Shown here: positions 18,341 through 27,242 of the stretch, piece after piece
Layout of the letters: each line of letters begins with the position of its first letter
How positions within the stretch are numbered: the first letter of the stretch is position 1
DNA from: Lachancea mirantina
Taxonomy: Eukaryota > Ascomycota > Saccharomycetes > Saccharomycetales > Saccharomycetaceae
Length of the DNA stretch: 64,000 bases
Assembly (NCBI GenBank): GCA_900074745.1
Contig: LT598462.1
Coordinates: 434,001 to 498,000, forward strand
Direction: 5' to 3'
Translations under genes and position numbers: made by a program
Notes under the pieces: model-generated
Databases searched by the model: none
Seen by the model: only the letters and a program-made list of their open reading frames with translations
Told to the model about the DNA's origin: nothing

Positions 18341-19078
18341 CTAGATTCGGACGCCTGTGAACGACTCTGCATCACTTTGTGCCAGTTGCAATTCCAAATG
18401 TTCAAGGCTGAACGGCATGCTCTCCATATCGTCAATGCACATCGCCAGGTTTTCCTCGGATCCCAAGTACTTTTCTGTAAGCGTGATCTCCGCCCTTCCC
18501 CGACTCACGGGCCACCTCTGTCCGAAACAGAATTTCGCAATCCGGTCGCGTCTTCTGGATTTGACCGATTTCGCCGCGTCATCGAATGAGGTGTCAACTC
18601 TGGTGTCGACACCGAGCTCCGGTTCTGATATCGCACACTCTCCTCTCAAAGTATCGCCAGAAATGGGACTAGTACGTGGCTGATCACACCCGATCTCTGC
18701 TTCATGCATACAGCAGTGCTCGCCAAAAATTTCCAAACCCCGCGGCCTCGCACACCTCGACCGCAACCATTTTCGCAGCCTTTCACGCTTTGAAACCCTT
18801 CCGGCAGTTTTCGCACAAATGGAGCGCGTGCACAGCTTTGGCAACGTCTCCAGTTGCAACGTTTCCGGTTCCGGTTTGTCGTCCAACGCGTTACAGAAAC
18901 CTGCAAATTCGAGCTCACAACTTCCACTTTGCGACCCTGCTCCTCTTGCCCTTACAACCGGTGCGCACTCGATTAGTGTTTCGCGCGATTCACTATATCC
19001 ACCGTAATACACTGGGGCAAATCTCGTCTCGATACTAGTACCCATTGTGGTGCCAGAATACTCCTGTAAATTAGCCAT
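18341..19078 (-). CDS. Unrecognised 245-residue ORF
   Basis: An intact ATG-to-TAG frame of 245 codons between an LTR relic and CCE1. I do not recognise the product. It has no obvious signal peptide or membrane segment. Visible features are a basic stretch (SKRERLRKWLRSRCARPRG, about residues 93-113), many scattered cysteines, a second basic patch (KSVKSRRRDRIAKF, about 170-185), and a C-terminal acidic tail (SEENLAMCIDDMESMPFSLEHLELQL). Two basic patches plus an acidic end would suit a nuclear regulatory protein, but that is inference. The stop is 37 bp from the LTR end. No S. cerevisiae gene is expected here between SCS7 and CCE1/MRS1. It may be lineage-specific or spurious. Confidence 0.5.
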   Translation of the reverse strand: MANLQEYSGTTMGTSIETRFAPVYYGGYSESRETLIECAPVVRARGAGSQSGSCELEFAGFCNALDDKPEPETLQLETLPKLCTRSICAKTAGRVSKRERLRKWLRSRCARPRGLEIFGEHCCMHEAEIGCDQPRTSPISGDTLRGECAISEPELGVDTRVDTSFDDAAKSVKSRRRDRIAKFCFGQRWPVSRGRAEITLTEKYLGSEENLAMCIDDMESMPFSLEHLELQLAQSDAESFTGVRI

Positions 19079-19408
19079 GCTGGTTTGTCAAAGAAATGAG
19101 TCAAAAATTGTCCAAAATGTGCAGAAAACTGGCAAAATCACACGAATGCGCTCAGCAGAACTATAATGGTTTTGAAATACACCTTGCTGTTCAAACGGTA
19201 TCCTCCACAATGACCGTAACCACAATGCCACAGGTATCTAAGTCGATGGAAACAGTTTACTCACAGTCGGAACGACGGTTTGGGATAAAGTGATAACACC
19301 AATATAAAAACCAATATCAAAGAGCTCATCTCATCGCGAAAAATCCACGATTACCAACGGCTTCAAAGGGCAAAATAGCCTCTTTTGTAGGGTCAATTGG
19401 ACCGCGAG
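19079..19408. promoter_or_regulatory. Intergenic, divergent upstream region of the 245-aa ORF and CCE1
   Basis: 330 bp between two divergent starts. An AATATAAAAA TATA-like box occurs near 19300-19309, about 100 bp upstream of CCE1. Nothing else was seen. Confidence 0.35.
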
Positions 19409-20476
19409 ATGGTGACACGCGGGCTGGCGACGTTGAATCTGGCCGCCACCCTTTCCAAACTAGATTTTTTCTGCCGAAAATGCGATATCAAAACGTTAAA
19501 GAAAGTATCATTTCTGCTCGGATCTCGAGAGGGAACGACCAAATCTGCCTTAAGGGACGAGTTATTGGCGCAAGGGGGACTGTTAGCGAAGCTTAGAAAT
19601 ACAGGAGGTGTCGCTGGGTCGTTGAATTTGGTAGCGGTCGACATTGGAGTCGAGAATTTTGCATTTTGTCGATTGGCACTGCGTGCAGACGAGGCTCGCT
19701 CGCAGCTTGTCGAGTGGTCCAAGATGCAATTGAGCAATGGCGATGATACAAGCAAGTTCAGCCCTTCGGTCAGTGCACAGCTCGCTAAAAATTTGACACA
19801 ACGGTTGAGTCGGTTGGGTCCGAGTGTGTTTGTTCTGGAACGACAACGTACACGAACCGCAGGATCTGCGAACGTGTTCGAGCATGTTTTGCGTGCAAAT
19901 GTGTTGGAACATGTATTGTTTACGTTGCTGCAAAACCAGCGTTTTCTAGGTGATGATAGCCTTCAGCATCAGGTCTATTCGTCGGATCCGCGCCGGATGA
20001 CTGAGTTTTGGTGCAAATTCATCGGTGTAACGAGTCCAGGGAATCTAGAGGGATCAAATGATCAAGCTAAGTCTTCAAAAACAGCTACAAAATCTCTCAA
20101 GATCAAAATCGCCAAAGCGATCATCGCGGCAGCTCTGTCATCAGACCTGGCCAGCCTACCCACGTTTGTTCCTACAGTGGCTCCAGCAGTCAAGAGCCAA
20201 CTGGTGTCCTACTTCAACAAGGGCAAAAGACTCAATCTGTTCGACGCACTCCAACTCACAACAGACGCCGGCCGTCGCAAAGAAGATGATCTCGCAGACG
20301 CGCTGTTGCATGGGCTTTCGTGGCTTACATGGGTGACGAATTTCGACCGCTTGGGCCAGCTGCTTGCCAAGACGACATGCGACGAGACTGGGTTGCAGCA
20401 GTTCAAGAGCAGAGTCCAATTGCTAACCGTAGAACACGTTAAAGCTACAAACGCAATACTTCTTCATATCACCTAA
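19409..20476 (+). CDS. CCE1: Cce1/Mrs1-family mitochondrial Holliday-junction resolvase
   Basis: 355 residues from the ATG at 19409 (the frame begins four codons earlier at a TTG). Residues about 10-62 resemble the SAP-like DNA-binding motif of Cce1/Ydc2. The RNase-H-like nuclease core has the expected acidic residues: D78 in VAVDIGVENFAF, E144 in FVLERQRTRTAG, and D293/D294/D297 in KEDDLADALLHG. S. cerevisiae has two copies from genome duplication: CCE1, which cuts cruciform mtDNA, and MRS1, a group-I intron splicing cofactor. All acidic residues being present suggests an active nuclease. Its stop codon overlaps that of the convergent SDR gene. Confidence 0.9.
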   Translation: MVTRGLATLNLAATLSKLDFFCRKCDIKTLKKVSFLLGSREGTTKSALRDELLAQGGLLAKLRNTGGVAGSLNLVAVDIGVENFAFCRLALRADEARSQLVEWSKMQLSNGDDTSKFSPSVSAQLAKNLTQRLSRLGPSVFVLERQRTRTAGSANVFEHVLRANVLEHVLFTLLQNQRFLGDDSLQHQVYSSDPRRMTEFWCKFIGVTSPGNLEGSNDQAKSSKTATKSLKIKIAKAIIAAALSSDLASLPTFVPTVAPAVKSQLVSYFNKGKRLNLFDALQLTTDAGRRKEDDLADALLHGLSWLTWVTNFDRLGQLLAKTTCDETGLQQFKSRVQLLTVEHVKATNAILLHIT

Positions 20477-21201
20477 TCGCCTCCTGCAATGGCCGCACCT
20501 GCGTCACGTTCCTTCAAGCTCCGTAAGAACGTCTCGATCGGCAGAGCTCCATTAGCGAGTGGCACGGTCTGCTTCAAACACGTTTGTGGGTACAACAGTC
20601 CTTGAACGATGACTTCAGCGACATCCTCGCGAGTAATCTCATAATGGACGCTTCGCTTCTCTCCGATCTCGTCCAATGCACACACGCGGCCCGTCCCACT
20701 CGCATTTATCAATGAACCTGGTTGCCAGATCGTATAATCCAAATGTGAGTGACGCACGACGTAATCCGCCGTACGTTTTGCAATGTAATAGTTGCGCAAC
20801 GCAGTACCGTACCAGTTTTCACGGCTTTCGGCATTAATCGCAGATAACATCACAAACCGACGCACACAGGCTTGCTCGCATGCTTCAACAGTTTTGATCG
20901 CTCCATCCAAGTCCACAGTGAAAATCCGCTCAACGCCTTTCCCACCGGCACCTGCGACCCAAACAACTGCGTCACAGTCGCGAACCAGGTCAGCAATCTG
21001 GGCCACACTGCTGGACTCAATATCCTTGAGACTCGCTACAATCCCCTTAGATTCGAAAAAATCGGCTTGTTCTTGCGACCGAACCACTGCCAACGGCGTG
21101 AACGCTTCGTTATCGCGCAATTTGTCGCACACCAACTGTCCCACACGTCCATGCGCTCCTATCACTGCCACTTTCAAGGTCATAGCCACTGCTTTGTTCA
21201 T
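20473..21201 (-). CDS. NAD(P)-binding SDR-like oxidoreductase, YMR090W type
   Basis: A 242-residue atypical short-chain dehydrogenase/NAD(P)H-binding protein. The dinucleotide motif GAHGRVG (residues 15-21) follows a hydrophobic strand, VVWVAGAGGKG lies at about 78-88, and a YYIAK motif occupies the place of YxxxK. It resembles S. cerevisiae YMR090W, whose substrate is unknown. An ATG at 21183 (MTLKVAVIGAHG) would put the Rossmann strand right at the N-terminus, as is usual, and may be the true start. It is convergent with CCE1, sharing 4 bp, and divergent from SEC11. YMR090W is not next to SEC11 or CCE1 in S. cerevisiae. Confidence 0.8.
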   Translation of the reverse strand: MNKAVAMTLKVAVIGAHGRVGQLVCDKLRDNEAFTPLAVVRSQEQADFFESKGIVASLKDIESSSVAQIADLVRDCDAVVWVAGAGGKGVERIFTVDLDGAIKTVEACEQACVRRFVMLSAINAESRENWYGTALRNYYIAKRTADYVVRHSHLDYTIWQPGSLINASGTGRVCALDEIGEKRSVHYEITREDVAEVIVQGLLYPQTCLKQTVPLANGALPIETFLRSLKERDAGAAIAGGD

Positions 21202-21410
21202 TATTTTTCTTTAGGCTTGTGGCAAGGATAAGAATAAGGATTAGGGTCAAAAGTTCCCAAACTTCTAGGTTCAAAACCCCTTTGTACAAAATGATATCAA
21301 CACTTTTCTTGAAATCGAGAAATTGAGAAACCCATTTCTATCTAATTCGAACCACGAACCACTCGTATTTGACAAGCTTTTGACAAGGGCAAGGAGGCAA
21401 CTTTTAACCC

Positions 21411-21932
21411 ATGAATTTGAGATTCGAATTGACACGGTTTTTGAACTTGTGCTTTGCGCTTTCAAGCGCGTTTACGTTTTGGAAAGGTCTTTCGATTGTG
21501 ACTGGGTCACATTCGCCGATCGTGGTTGTGCTATCGGGGTCGATGGAACCGGCGTTCCAACGTGGTGACATTTTGTTTTTATGGAATCGAAACGAACACA
21601 ATCGGGTTGGTGATGTGGTGGTGTATGAAGTGGACGGGAAACAGGTGCCGATCGTACACCGAGTGTTGCGCACGCATACGGAGATACAGGGCAAAACAAG
21701 TTCACCGGGGCGACAGTTATTGTTGACCAAAGGTGACAATAACGCGGGTAACGACATTCCATTGTACGCCAAAAAACGTACCTATCTGCAGAAGGACCGG
21801 GACATCGTCGGGACGGTGCTCGGGTACGTGCCGAGACTTGGATACGTGACGATTTGGATTTCGGAAAATCGGTACGCCAAAGCCGCATTGATGGGCGCGA
21901 TCGCATTAAGCGCGCTGTTGAGCAATGAGTGA
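21411..21932 (+). CDS. SEC11: Signal peptidase catalytic subunit Sec11
   Basis: A 173-residue ER membrane serine protease, nearly identical in layout to yeast Sec11 (167). An N-terminal membrane anchor spans about residues 8-28. The catalytic triad is visible as S44 ([12 protein letters not shown]), H83 (PIVHRVL) and D109 ([11 protein letters not shown]). The conserved [10 protein letters not shown] and [14 protein letters not shown] segments are present. It removes signal peptides in the signal peptidase complex with Spc1, Spc2 and Spc3. SEC11 is YIR022W, between MRS1 and DAL81 in S. cerevisiae, in line with CCE1 and DAL81 being nearby here. Its 3' end is 30 bp from the convergent PRP40. Confidence 0.98.
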   Translation: MNLRFELTRFLNLCFALSSAFTFWKGLSIVTGSHSPIVVVLSGSMEPAFQRGDILFLWNRNEHNRVGDVVVYEVDGKQVPIVHRVLRTHTEIQGKTSSPGRQLLLTKGDNNAGNDIPLYAKKRTYLQKDRDIVGTVLGYVPRLGYVTIWISENRYAKAALMGAIALSALLSNE

Positions 21933-21962
21933 TGTAGCTGTGTAGGTACGTTATACGATGTC

Positions 21963-23669
21963 TTAGTAGTCGAGTTCGACAGGTGTGAGTTGTCGCTTGC
22001 GCGGGAGTGCAGGCCCTGGGTTGCTAGAGTCTGTTTCTGGTCGTGACGGCCTTGTTGGCACCGCTGGCTGCCATTTTTCGAACGCTTTGCGTTTATCTTG
22101 ATCGTTTTCAATGGCAGCGGCCTCTGGGTACCGTGATAGTTCCAATGCGGCTTCTTCCCAAGTGGCAGGTTTGCCTCTGCTTGCGAATACACGTTGTAAC
22201 AGCAATGTGAATAGACGTAATCGTTGTTCGCGTAACCGTGTGGCCGCTTCTGCCTGTTGCGCTACCCGCGCGCGATGATCGCGTTCCAGTTGCGTAGCGA
22301 GAAGTGCTCGATCCGTCGCGTCAAGGCCGCTGAGCGGACCTGCCGCTTGCAAGACAGTCACAAGTGCTTTTTCGTCGGCAGCGGTGTCGCCAGACCACAC
22401 GAATTGAGATTCGTTCAACAATTGCTGCGCTACGCTCTTGTGTGCTTGTAATTGCAACGCTTTCTCGTCTACGAGGTCTCGAAATAAGTCAAGCGCAGAG
22501 GATCCGTCTCTTCCCAAGATGGCCAAGAATCTGGGGTCTTTGTGAATCTTCGGATAAACCTCAGACCACTTGGTGGTGCTGTGCACTGTGCTACTGATCT
22601 CTGTAAGCAAAACTTTAAAATTGTCTCTGCAAACGCGATCGTGGGTGTAGTTGGCACGTTGTAGATCTGCGAGCTTGGAGCGGGCCGTGTTTGTGTGGTC
22701 CTGAACGAGTTCTAAGTACTCTCGCAGTACGTCTTCTTTGGACAACAGCGCGAACCGCTTATTAGACATAAACCGATCTGCGTTTTCAAACAAGTGATTG
22801 TCATACAGTTGTTGCCACGACACAACATGGTCGGAGTCCGGAGCAATTTGACGCAGGTACTCGCGCAATTCTGTCACGGCACGCATATGTTCACGCCCAG
22901 ACGTCTCGTCGTGATCTCGCCGTAACGTGGCGACGTAATCTTGAAATGTACGCCGTTTCAGTTTCTCGCTAACCACTGAATGGGTATACACGGGTTCGTT
23001 GGCGAGTAAACGCCGAGCCGTGGGCCAACGTGTATAGTAACGAATGTTACCGTTGCGTTTCAATGCAGCTACAAAAGCGTCTTGGAATTTGCTTACCGCG
23101 GAATGTTCGCGCAGTAGCTGTTCCTGAGACCGCGTCGACAAGTACTTGTCGAACATGGCTCGCTTCCAAAGCGGATCGTCATCGATACACCAGTAGCGCG
23201 CGTCGGAACAACCAAGTTCAATGATTTTGTTAAAAGACCACGTCGCGTCCACGTTATGGTCGTTTAACATGGCCAAAAAAAGCGGTTCGGCTTCAGTTTT
23301 CGGGAGCACAACGGCACGCAGCATTTCAGACCGGTTTTCGTACCCATCTACTTTGTCTTTCTCTCTAGGCTCGGGATGTTCCCCCTCCGTCGTCTTTCCT
23401 TGTATTTCTGGCTCTTCTGCACCCTCTTGTACACTCTCCTGCCCGTCCTCCAGTACGTCCCCGACCTCCCAGCGAGTCTCTCCCGTCTCCGTGTGGTACC
23501 AGTACCCTTTCCCATCCTGTGAAAGCGCTGGAAGCCACCCCAACTGGCGTGCTCGTCTCTCTTCATTAGTCCATAGCTCCTCCGGTTTTTCCCATCGAGT
23601 CTCGCGTGTTACCTCGTCATAGAAATAGCTACGACCTTCGGCATCCTGTGCTTCTTTCCAGGATGTCAT
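21963..23669 (-). CDS. PRP40: U1 snRNP splicing factor Prp40
   Basis: 568 residues (S. cerevisiae Prp40 583). Two N-terminal WW domains, at about 1-32 (SWKEAQDAEGRSYFYDEVT, then WEKP) and about 43-70 (WLPALSQDGKGYWYH), are followed by an acidic linker and a series of FF domains from about residue 120 to 500. The C-terminus is proline- and arginine-rich. Prp40 belongs to the U1 snRNP and bridges the 5' splice site with branch-point factors and the polymerase II CTD. It is divergent from ARC19 across 194 bp, exactly as in YKL012W/YKL013C. Confidence 0.96.
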   Translation of the reverse strand: MTSWKEAQDAEGRSYFYDEVTRETRWEKPEELWTNEERRARQLGWLPALSQDGKGYWYHTETGETRWEVGDVLEDGQESVQEGAEEPEIQGKTTEGEHPEPREKDKVDGYENRSEMLRAVVLPKTEAEPLFLAMLNDHNVDATWSFNKIIELGCSDARYWCIDDDPLWKRAMFDKYLSTRSQEQLLREHSAVSKFQDAFVAALKRNGNIRYYTRWPTARRLLANEPVYTHSVVSEKLKRRTFQDYVATLRRDHDETSGREHMRAVTELREYLRQIAPDSDHVVSWQQLYDNHLFENADRFMSNKRFALLSKEDVLREYLELVQDHTNTARSKLADLQRANYTHDRVCRDNFKVLLTEISSTVHSTTKWSEVYPKIHKDPRFLAILGRDGSSALDLFRDLVDEKALQLQAHKSVAQQLLNESQFVWSGDTAADEKALVTVLQAAGPLSGLDATDRALLATQLERDHRARVAQQAEAATRLREQRLRLFTLLLQRVFASRGKPATWEEAALELSRYPEAAAIENDQDKRKAFEKWQPAVPTRPSRPETDSSNPGPALPRKRQLTPVELDY

Positions 23670-23863
23670 TTCAACTGCAATTGACTTGTAAGAGCTCCTC
23701 CTGAGCTACTATCACGAGTCTTAAATTTCCACTCTTCCGCGATGAGCTTGTGATTGAAATTTCAAATTTCAAATTTAAGATTTATACCTTATAGGAGATA
23801 TACCATTAAGATCAACTAGACCAACATCAACTAGACCAACTAACATCAGCCAGCTCAACTGCG

Positions 23864-24379
23864 ATGTCACAGTCACTTCGCCCGTATCTCACCGCAGTGC
23901 GCTTTTCTTTACAAGCGGCTCTTACATTGTCGAATTTCTCTTCGCAGGTTGTGGAACGCCATAATCGTCCCGAAGTCGAAGTCGAGCATACAAGTGCAGA
24001 ATTGTTGTTTGCTCCGATGCACATCTCACGTAACGAACACGAACAAGTGTTGATCGAACCGAGTGTGAACTCGGTTCGCGTGAGCATCAAAGTCAAGCAG
24101 GCCGACGAGATCGAACAAATTTTGGTTCACAAGTTTACGAGGTTTTTAGAACAACGTGCTGAGGCGTTTTACGTTCTAAGGCGCGTGCCCGTCCAGGGTT
24201 TCAGCATTTCGTTTTTGATCACGAATAGACACACCGAGACTATGAGTGGGGCGAAATTGGTGGATTTCATTATTGAGTTTATGGAGGAGGTTGATAAAGA
24301 GATCAGCGAGATGAAATTGTTTTTGAACGCGCGTGCAAGGTTTGTCGCAGAGGCATATTTAGGGGAGTTTGTCTACTAG
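23864..24379 (+). CDS. ARC19: Arp2/3 complex subunit ARPC4
   Basis: The 171-residue protein matches ARPC4 along its length: [17 protein letters not shown] at the start, [10 protein letters not shown], and the strongly conserved C-terminal block ([37 protein letters not shown]). ARPC4 forms the structural core of the Arp2/3 complex with ARPC2 and nucleates branched actin at cortical patches. Length equals S. cerevisiae Arc19. Directly after the stop, a 9-bp inverted repeat (CGACGACTC and GAGTCGTCG, about 24411-24442) could form a hairpin in the 3' UTR. Confidence 0.97.
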   Translation: MSQSLRPYLTAVRFSLQAALTLSNFSSQVVERHNRPEVEVEHTSAELLFAPMHISRNEHEQVLIEPSVNSVRVSIKVKQADEIEQILVHKFTRFLEQRAEAFYVLRRVPVQGFSISFLITNRHTETMSGAKLVDFIIEFMEEVDKEISEMKLFLNARARFVAEAYLGEFVY

Positions 24380-25011
24380 GCGACGCGCGGTAACGCCCCG
24401 CAACGCCTGGCGACGACTCCGATGTCACCAGGCAGAGTCGTCGTCCGGCAGAGCCGTCTCGTTCCAATGAGAACCCGGACACACATCTATATCAAGTAAG
24501 CAGATAGTCAATCACATGCAACCGGTTAAACGGGTCGGACTCGTCATCTCATTCCTCTCTGCCTGACACTCGGGTCACGTATAATACATGCGAACCCATT
24601 ACTTAACACTGCCAAAACGAACGTCGACAGTTCAAACGCGCGCGCACCAGGCGACGACGGTCAGTGTGCAGTGCTGGAACCGCACCCAACCTTCCTGGCT
24701 CTCACGCACACGTTGCTACTGCAAGAAGTCGATATGTCACGTGACCCCTCACCTTACGGGGATTAGACGCCGCGCTGGGCGCTTTTCCTACCACATAGAG
24801 ACCACGCCAGTCTCAAATGCGAATTGGTGCCTGAGGCGATCTCTTGCCGGTCTCGCCCGGTCTTCGCAGCCCTTGGCAGTTAATCACCGTGTGACGGCAC
24901 TGGCATTGTTTAGGCCAGCACAGTGCATCTTCCTTGGAAGACTCAGATAGTAAGCTGATGATTGTGAATCTCAATGCTGTCAGATATGTTGAAATTAATG
25001 CAAGAGCCAGC

Positions 25012-25112
25012 CAGTCTGTCACTGTGGTTGACGTTTACGTTACCCATCGGGTACTCATTTCCGTACTAAGTGACTATCTCGCTACTCACTTGCTACTCAC
25101 TTGATACTCATT
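25012..25112 (-). repeat. Dispersed short repeat, copy 2, with 11-bp tandem units
   Basis: On the minus strand GGGTAACGTAAACGTCAACC followed by a GACAGACT box parallels the repeat at 51725-51775. On the plus strand CCGTACTAAG at 25061-25070 recurs at 57831-57840. At about 25079-25112 three units of the type GCTACTCACTT / GATACTCATTT stand in tandem. Confidence 0.45.
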
Positions 25113-25890
25113 TGCGACCCATCTTTATCCCGGTTACTACTCACGTTCGGCTCCTACGTAAACCACGAGAGCTTAACCGTTGGCACAATTGTCATGTTTG
25201 AAAGTGTTTTTTGGAATTCATTACTATCGCTCTTAAGCACTCGCGCAACCGATTCGTGCCTGTGTCTGCAAAGAGCGATTGCACCGAGGGGATGTGTACC
25301 CTTCCCAAATGATTCTGACCAAAGCACGTTCTGCTCCGGTTCTCAGCAAATGCCGCGATCATATCCAGATAAATAATTATCAAACCGGATATTTAAAATT
25401 CACACAAAACATGTTGGAGGGCGTTTACAGGCGAAGCCAATAGTTGCGTATGATCACCATGACAGAACAAAAATAAATCAAGCAGATACTACTGGAAACT
25501 ACGAAAGTTCAGGCAATATAACAAAATTGCATAAAAGGGATCATATTCAGTATTTGATATGTCTTACAATCAAGAAAACCATGTATGAATCAAGCTACCA
25601 ATTTTAGAGGCTCTCTACCCCTGACACTGATTGTCCTCAACAAAACAAATGCAGATTATTCCAATGGATAAGTACCACTAAGAAAGTGCATAAATGGTAT
25701 TCTATAGGCAGAGAGAGACATAATAAACATATCAATAGCGTGTATCTTGAGCGAGGGACAAAAACACGTGTGACATGATATTACACCACAGGGCCTTTTT
25801 GCTTGAATCATTGATGGCAACTATGTACAATATGGCATTCTCGGAAGCTCGCTACTCGTCAGCGGCTTCTTGCTCATGGCTAGAGAGCCT

Positions 25891-26222
25891 TGTGGATTGA
25901 TATGTGGAGCGGGAGCCGGCCTGATATTTAGAAATGTATATGTCACGTGACTATGATGACAGAATAAAACGGAAGAATTATAATAACAGTTCAAGCCCAA
26001 CTCATCAGAAAGCTATAGGAGTCCGGATTATTGCAGCGGTGACTAGTTTCCCACCACCTGACTTCAAAAATACCATCAATGGTTAGATAAAATACGTGAG
26101 ACGACAACTTTCTCCTTCGGCAATAAGATGCAGTACATGGACGTAGTATCGTATAAAGCAGATGATGACCAGCTTTAAAGGGGTCCACATGCCAATATAA
26201 GCACTGCAGAGCTCATCTTTGG
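25891..26222 (+). mobile_element. Truncated LTR relic, same copia-type family
   Basis: It shares the TGTGGA start, the TGTCACGTGA...GATGACAGAATAAAA core, an ATGACCAGCTTTAAAGG block and an ATATAAGCACT TATA region with the 448-bp copies, but is shorter. Its exact ends are uncertain (the start may be 25903). It is a broken fossil lying tail to tail with the next copy. Confidence 0.5.
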
Positions 26223-26288
26223 ATATCCTCTGTTTCCGCCCAGCCTTTCGCCGGAGAAATCAGAATGGATCCACCATGAAATGGTTAT

Positions 26289-26736
26289 TGAGGTTTATCG
26301 TTGTCGGTGGTTGATAGATTTCTGAACTGCTCATTCAATTCGTTCATAGTTGCTCTAAATGATAAAGCTGATAAGGAACTGAATACTTATATCTCTCCGT
26401 AGTTATCTTAAAGACATGACACCTGTACAACTGGTCATATCATCCTCTTTTATTCAGTTGTCATAATACCATTTCAGTTTTACCATCCGTTAATTGCGAT
26501 AAGATAAAAGGTAATTCTCACCTCACGGCGCCCAACATAACACTGACGATCTGACTACAAGGATCTGAATATTCTAGAACTGTCGATGGGATTATTTGAG
26601 CTTCCAGCCCTGCCACAGAATGCTAAGCGTCTATCCTTTAAATATTATTCTGTCATCGCGGTCACGTGACAATGAAATTTTACGATATCACTTCCTCGCT
26701 ATCTCCTTCCAGCGCATACGTTATGAGGACTCCACA
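26289..26736 (-). mobile_element. Decayed solo LTR, Ty1/copia-type
   Basis: 448 bp, the same length as the copy at 17857-18304. On the minus strand it starts TGTGGAGTCC, contains GTCACGTGACCGCGATGAC before AGAATAA, a GGAGAGATATAAGTA box, and ends in the 59-bp ATG-containing segment, which differs from the other copy at only 3 of 59 positions. The rest is far more diverged. A tandem GATA site (GATAAGATAA, plus strand 26498-26507) lies inside it, about 740 bp upstream of DAL81. No internal region remains. Confidence 0.65.
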
Positions 26737-27242
26737 TCGACTATTGGATCGAACCAAATACATATCACAATCAGTCACAGTTGACATTCGAAACGCATAG
26801 CAGGCGAAAACGCTCGTTCATAATTTTAAGCATCAGGTGGCGTACACAGTGACATCACATTGAGAACAACGCAAAGTCTTCTCAGGGAAAACTGGCACCA
26901 TGTTGTTCAAGGGCGTCAGGGAACGGCTCGCAAGGTGAACGCCAACGCCTGAGTTTCTTCCCTAACATGTAAGTCTCTGCGTCCTATCAGTTCCATGACG
27001 GTATACGTCAGAGCTATTGCTAAACACGTGATTTATATCTTTTAAACGGTTCGTCACGTGGTTTATTTATATCAGTTTGTACGATAATATCACATGACCA
27101 CAGAGGTTACCCTTCTTTTCGTAGAAAGTGCACTTTCTTCCCAAATCTATAAACTCATCTACATGGACAAATTTTGGGCCCTGTTGCGCAAGCTCATCGC
27201 CCCTCATCACAAGCACCATTTCAGTTGACATTGTGCGATTCG

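Larger units (their letters stand above)
24380..27242. other. Large intergenic region, ARC19-DAL81, with fossil LTRs and repeats
   Basis: About 2.9 kb without a convincing gene. It contains TCACGTGA at 24737-24744, a dispersed short repeat with an 11-bp tandem (25012-25112), two solo LTR relics facing each other tail to tail (25891-26222 plus, 26289-26736 minus) and the DAL81 promoter. Open frames here (for example 24588-24950) show no recognisable composition or motif. Confidence 0.5.

Noticed and set aside
24588-24950. 120-codon plus-strand frame in the ARC19-DAL81 gap
   Set aside because: No recognisable motif, odd composition rich in Arg, Thr and Ser, and no promoter signal. Probably chance.
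26747-26756. GGATCGAACC, a perfect tRNA B-box on the minus strand
   Set aside because: No A-box, no acceptor stem pairing and only a partial T-stem nearby. Chance match beside the LTR end.
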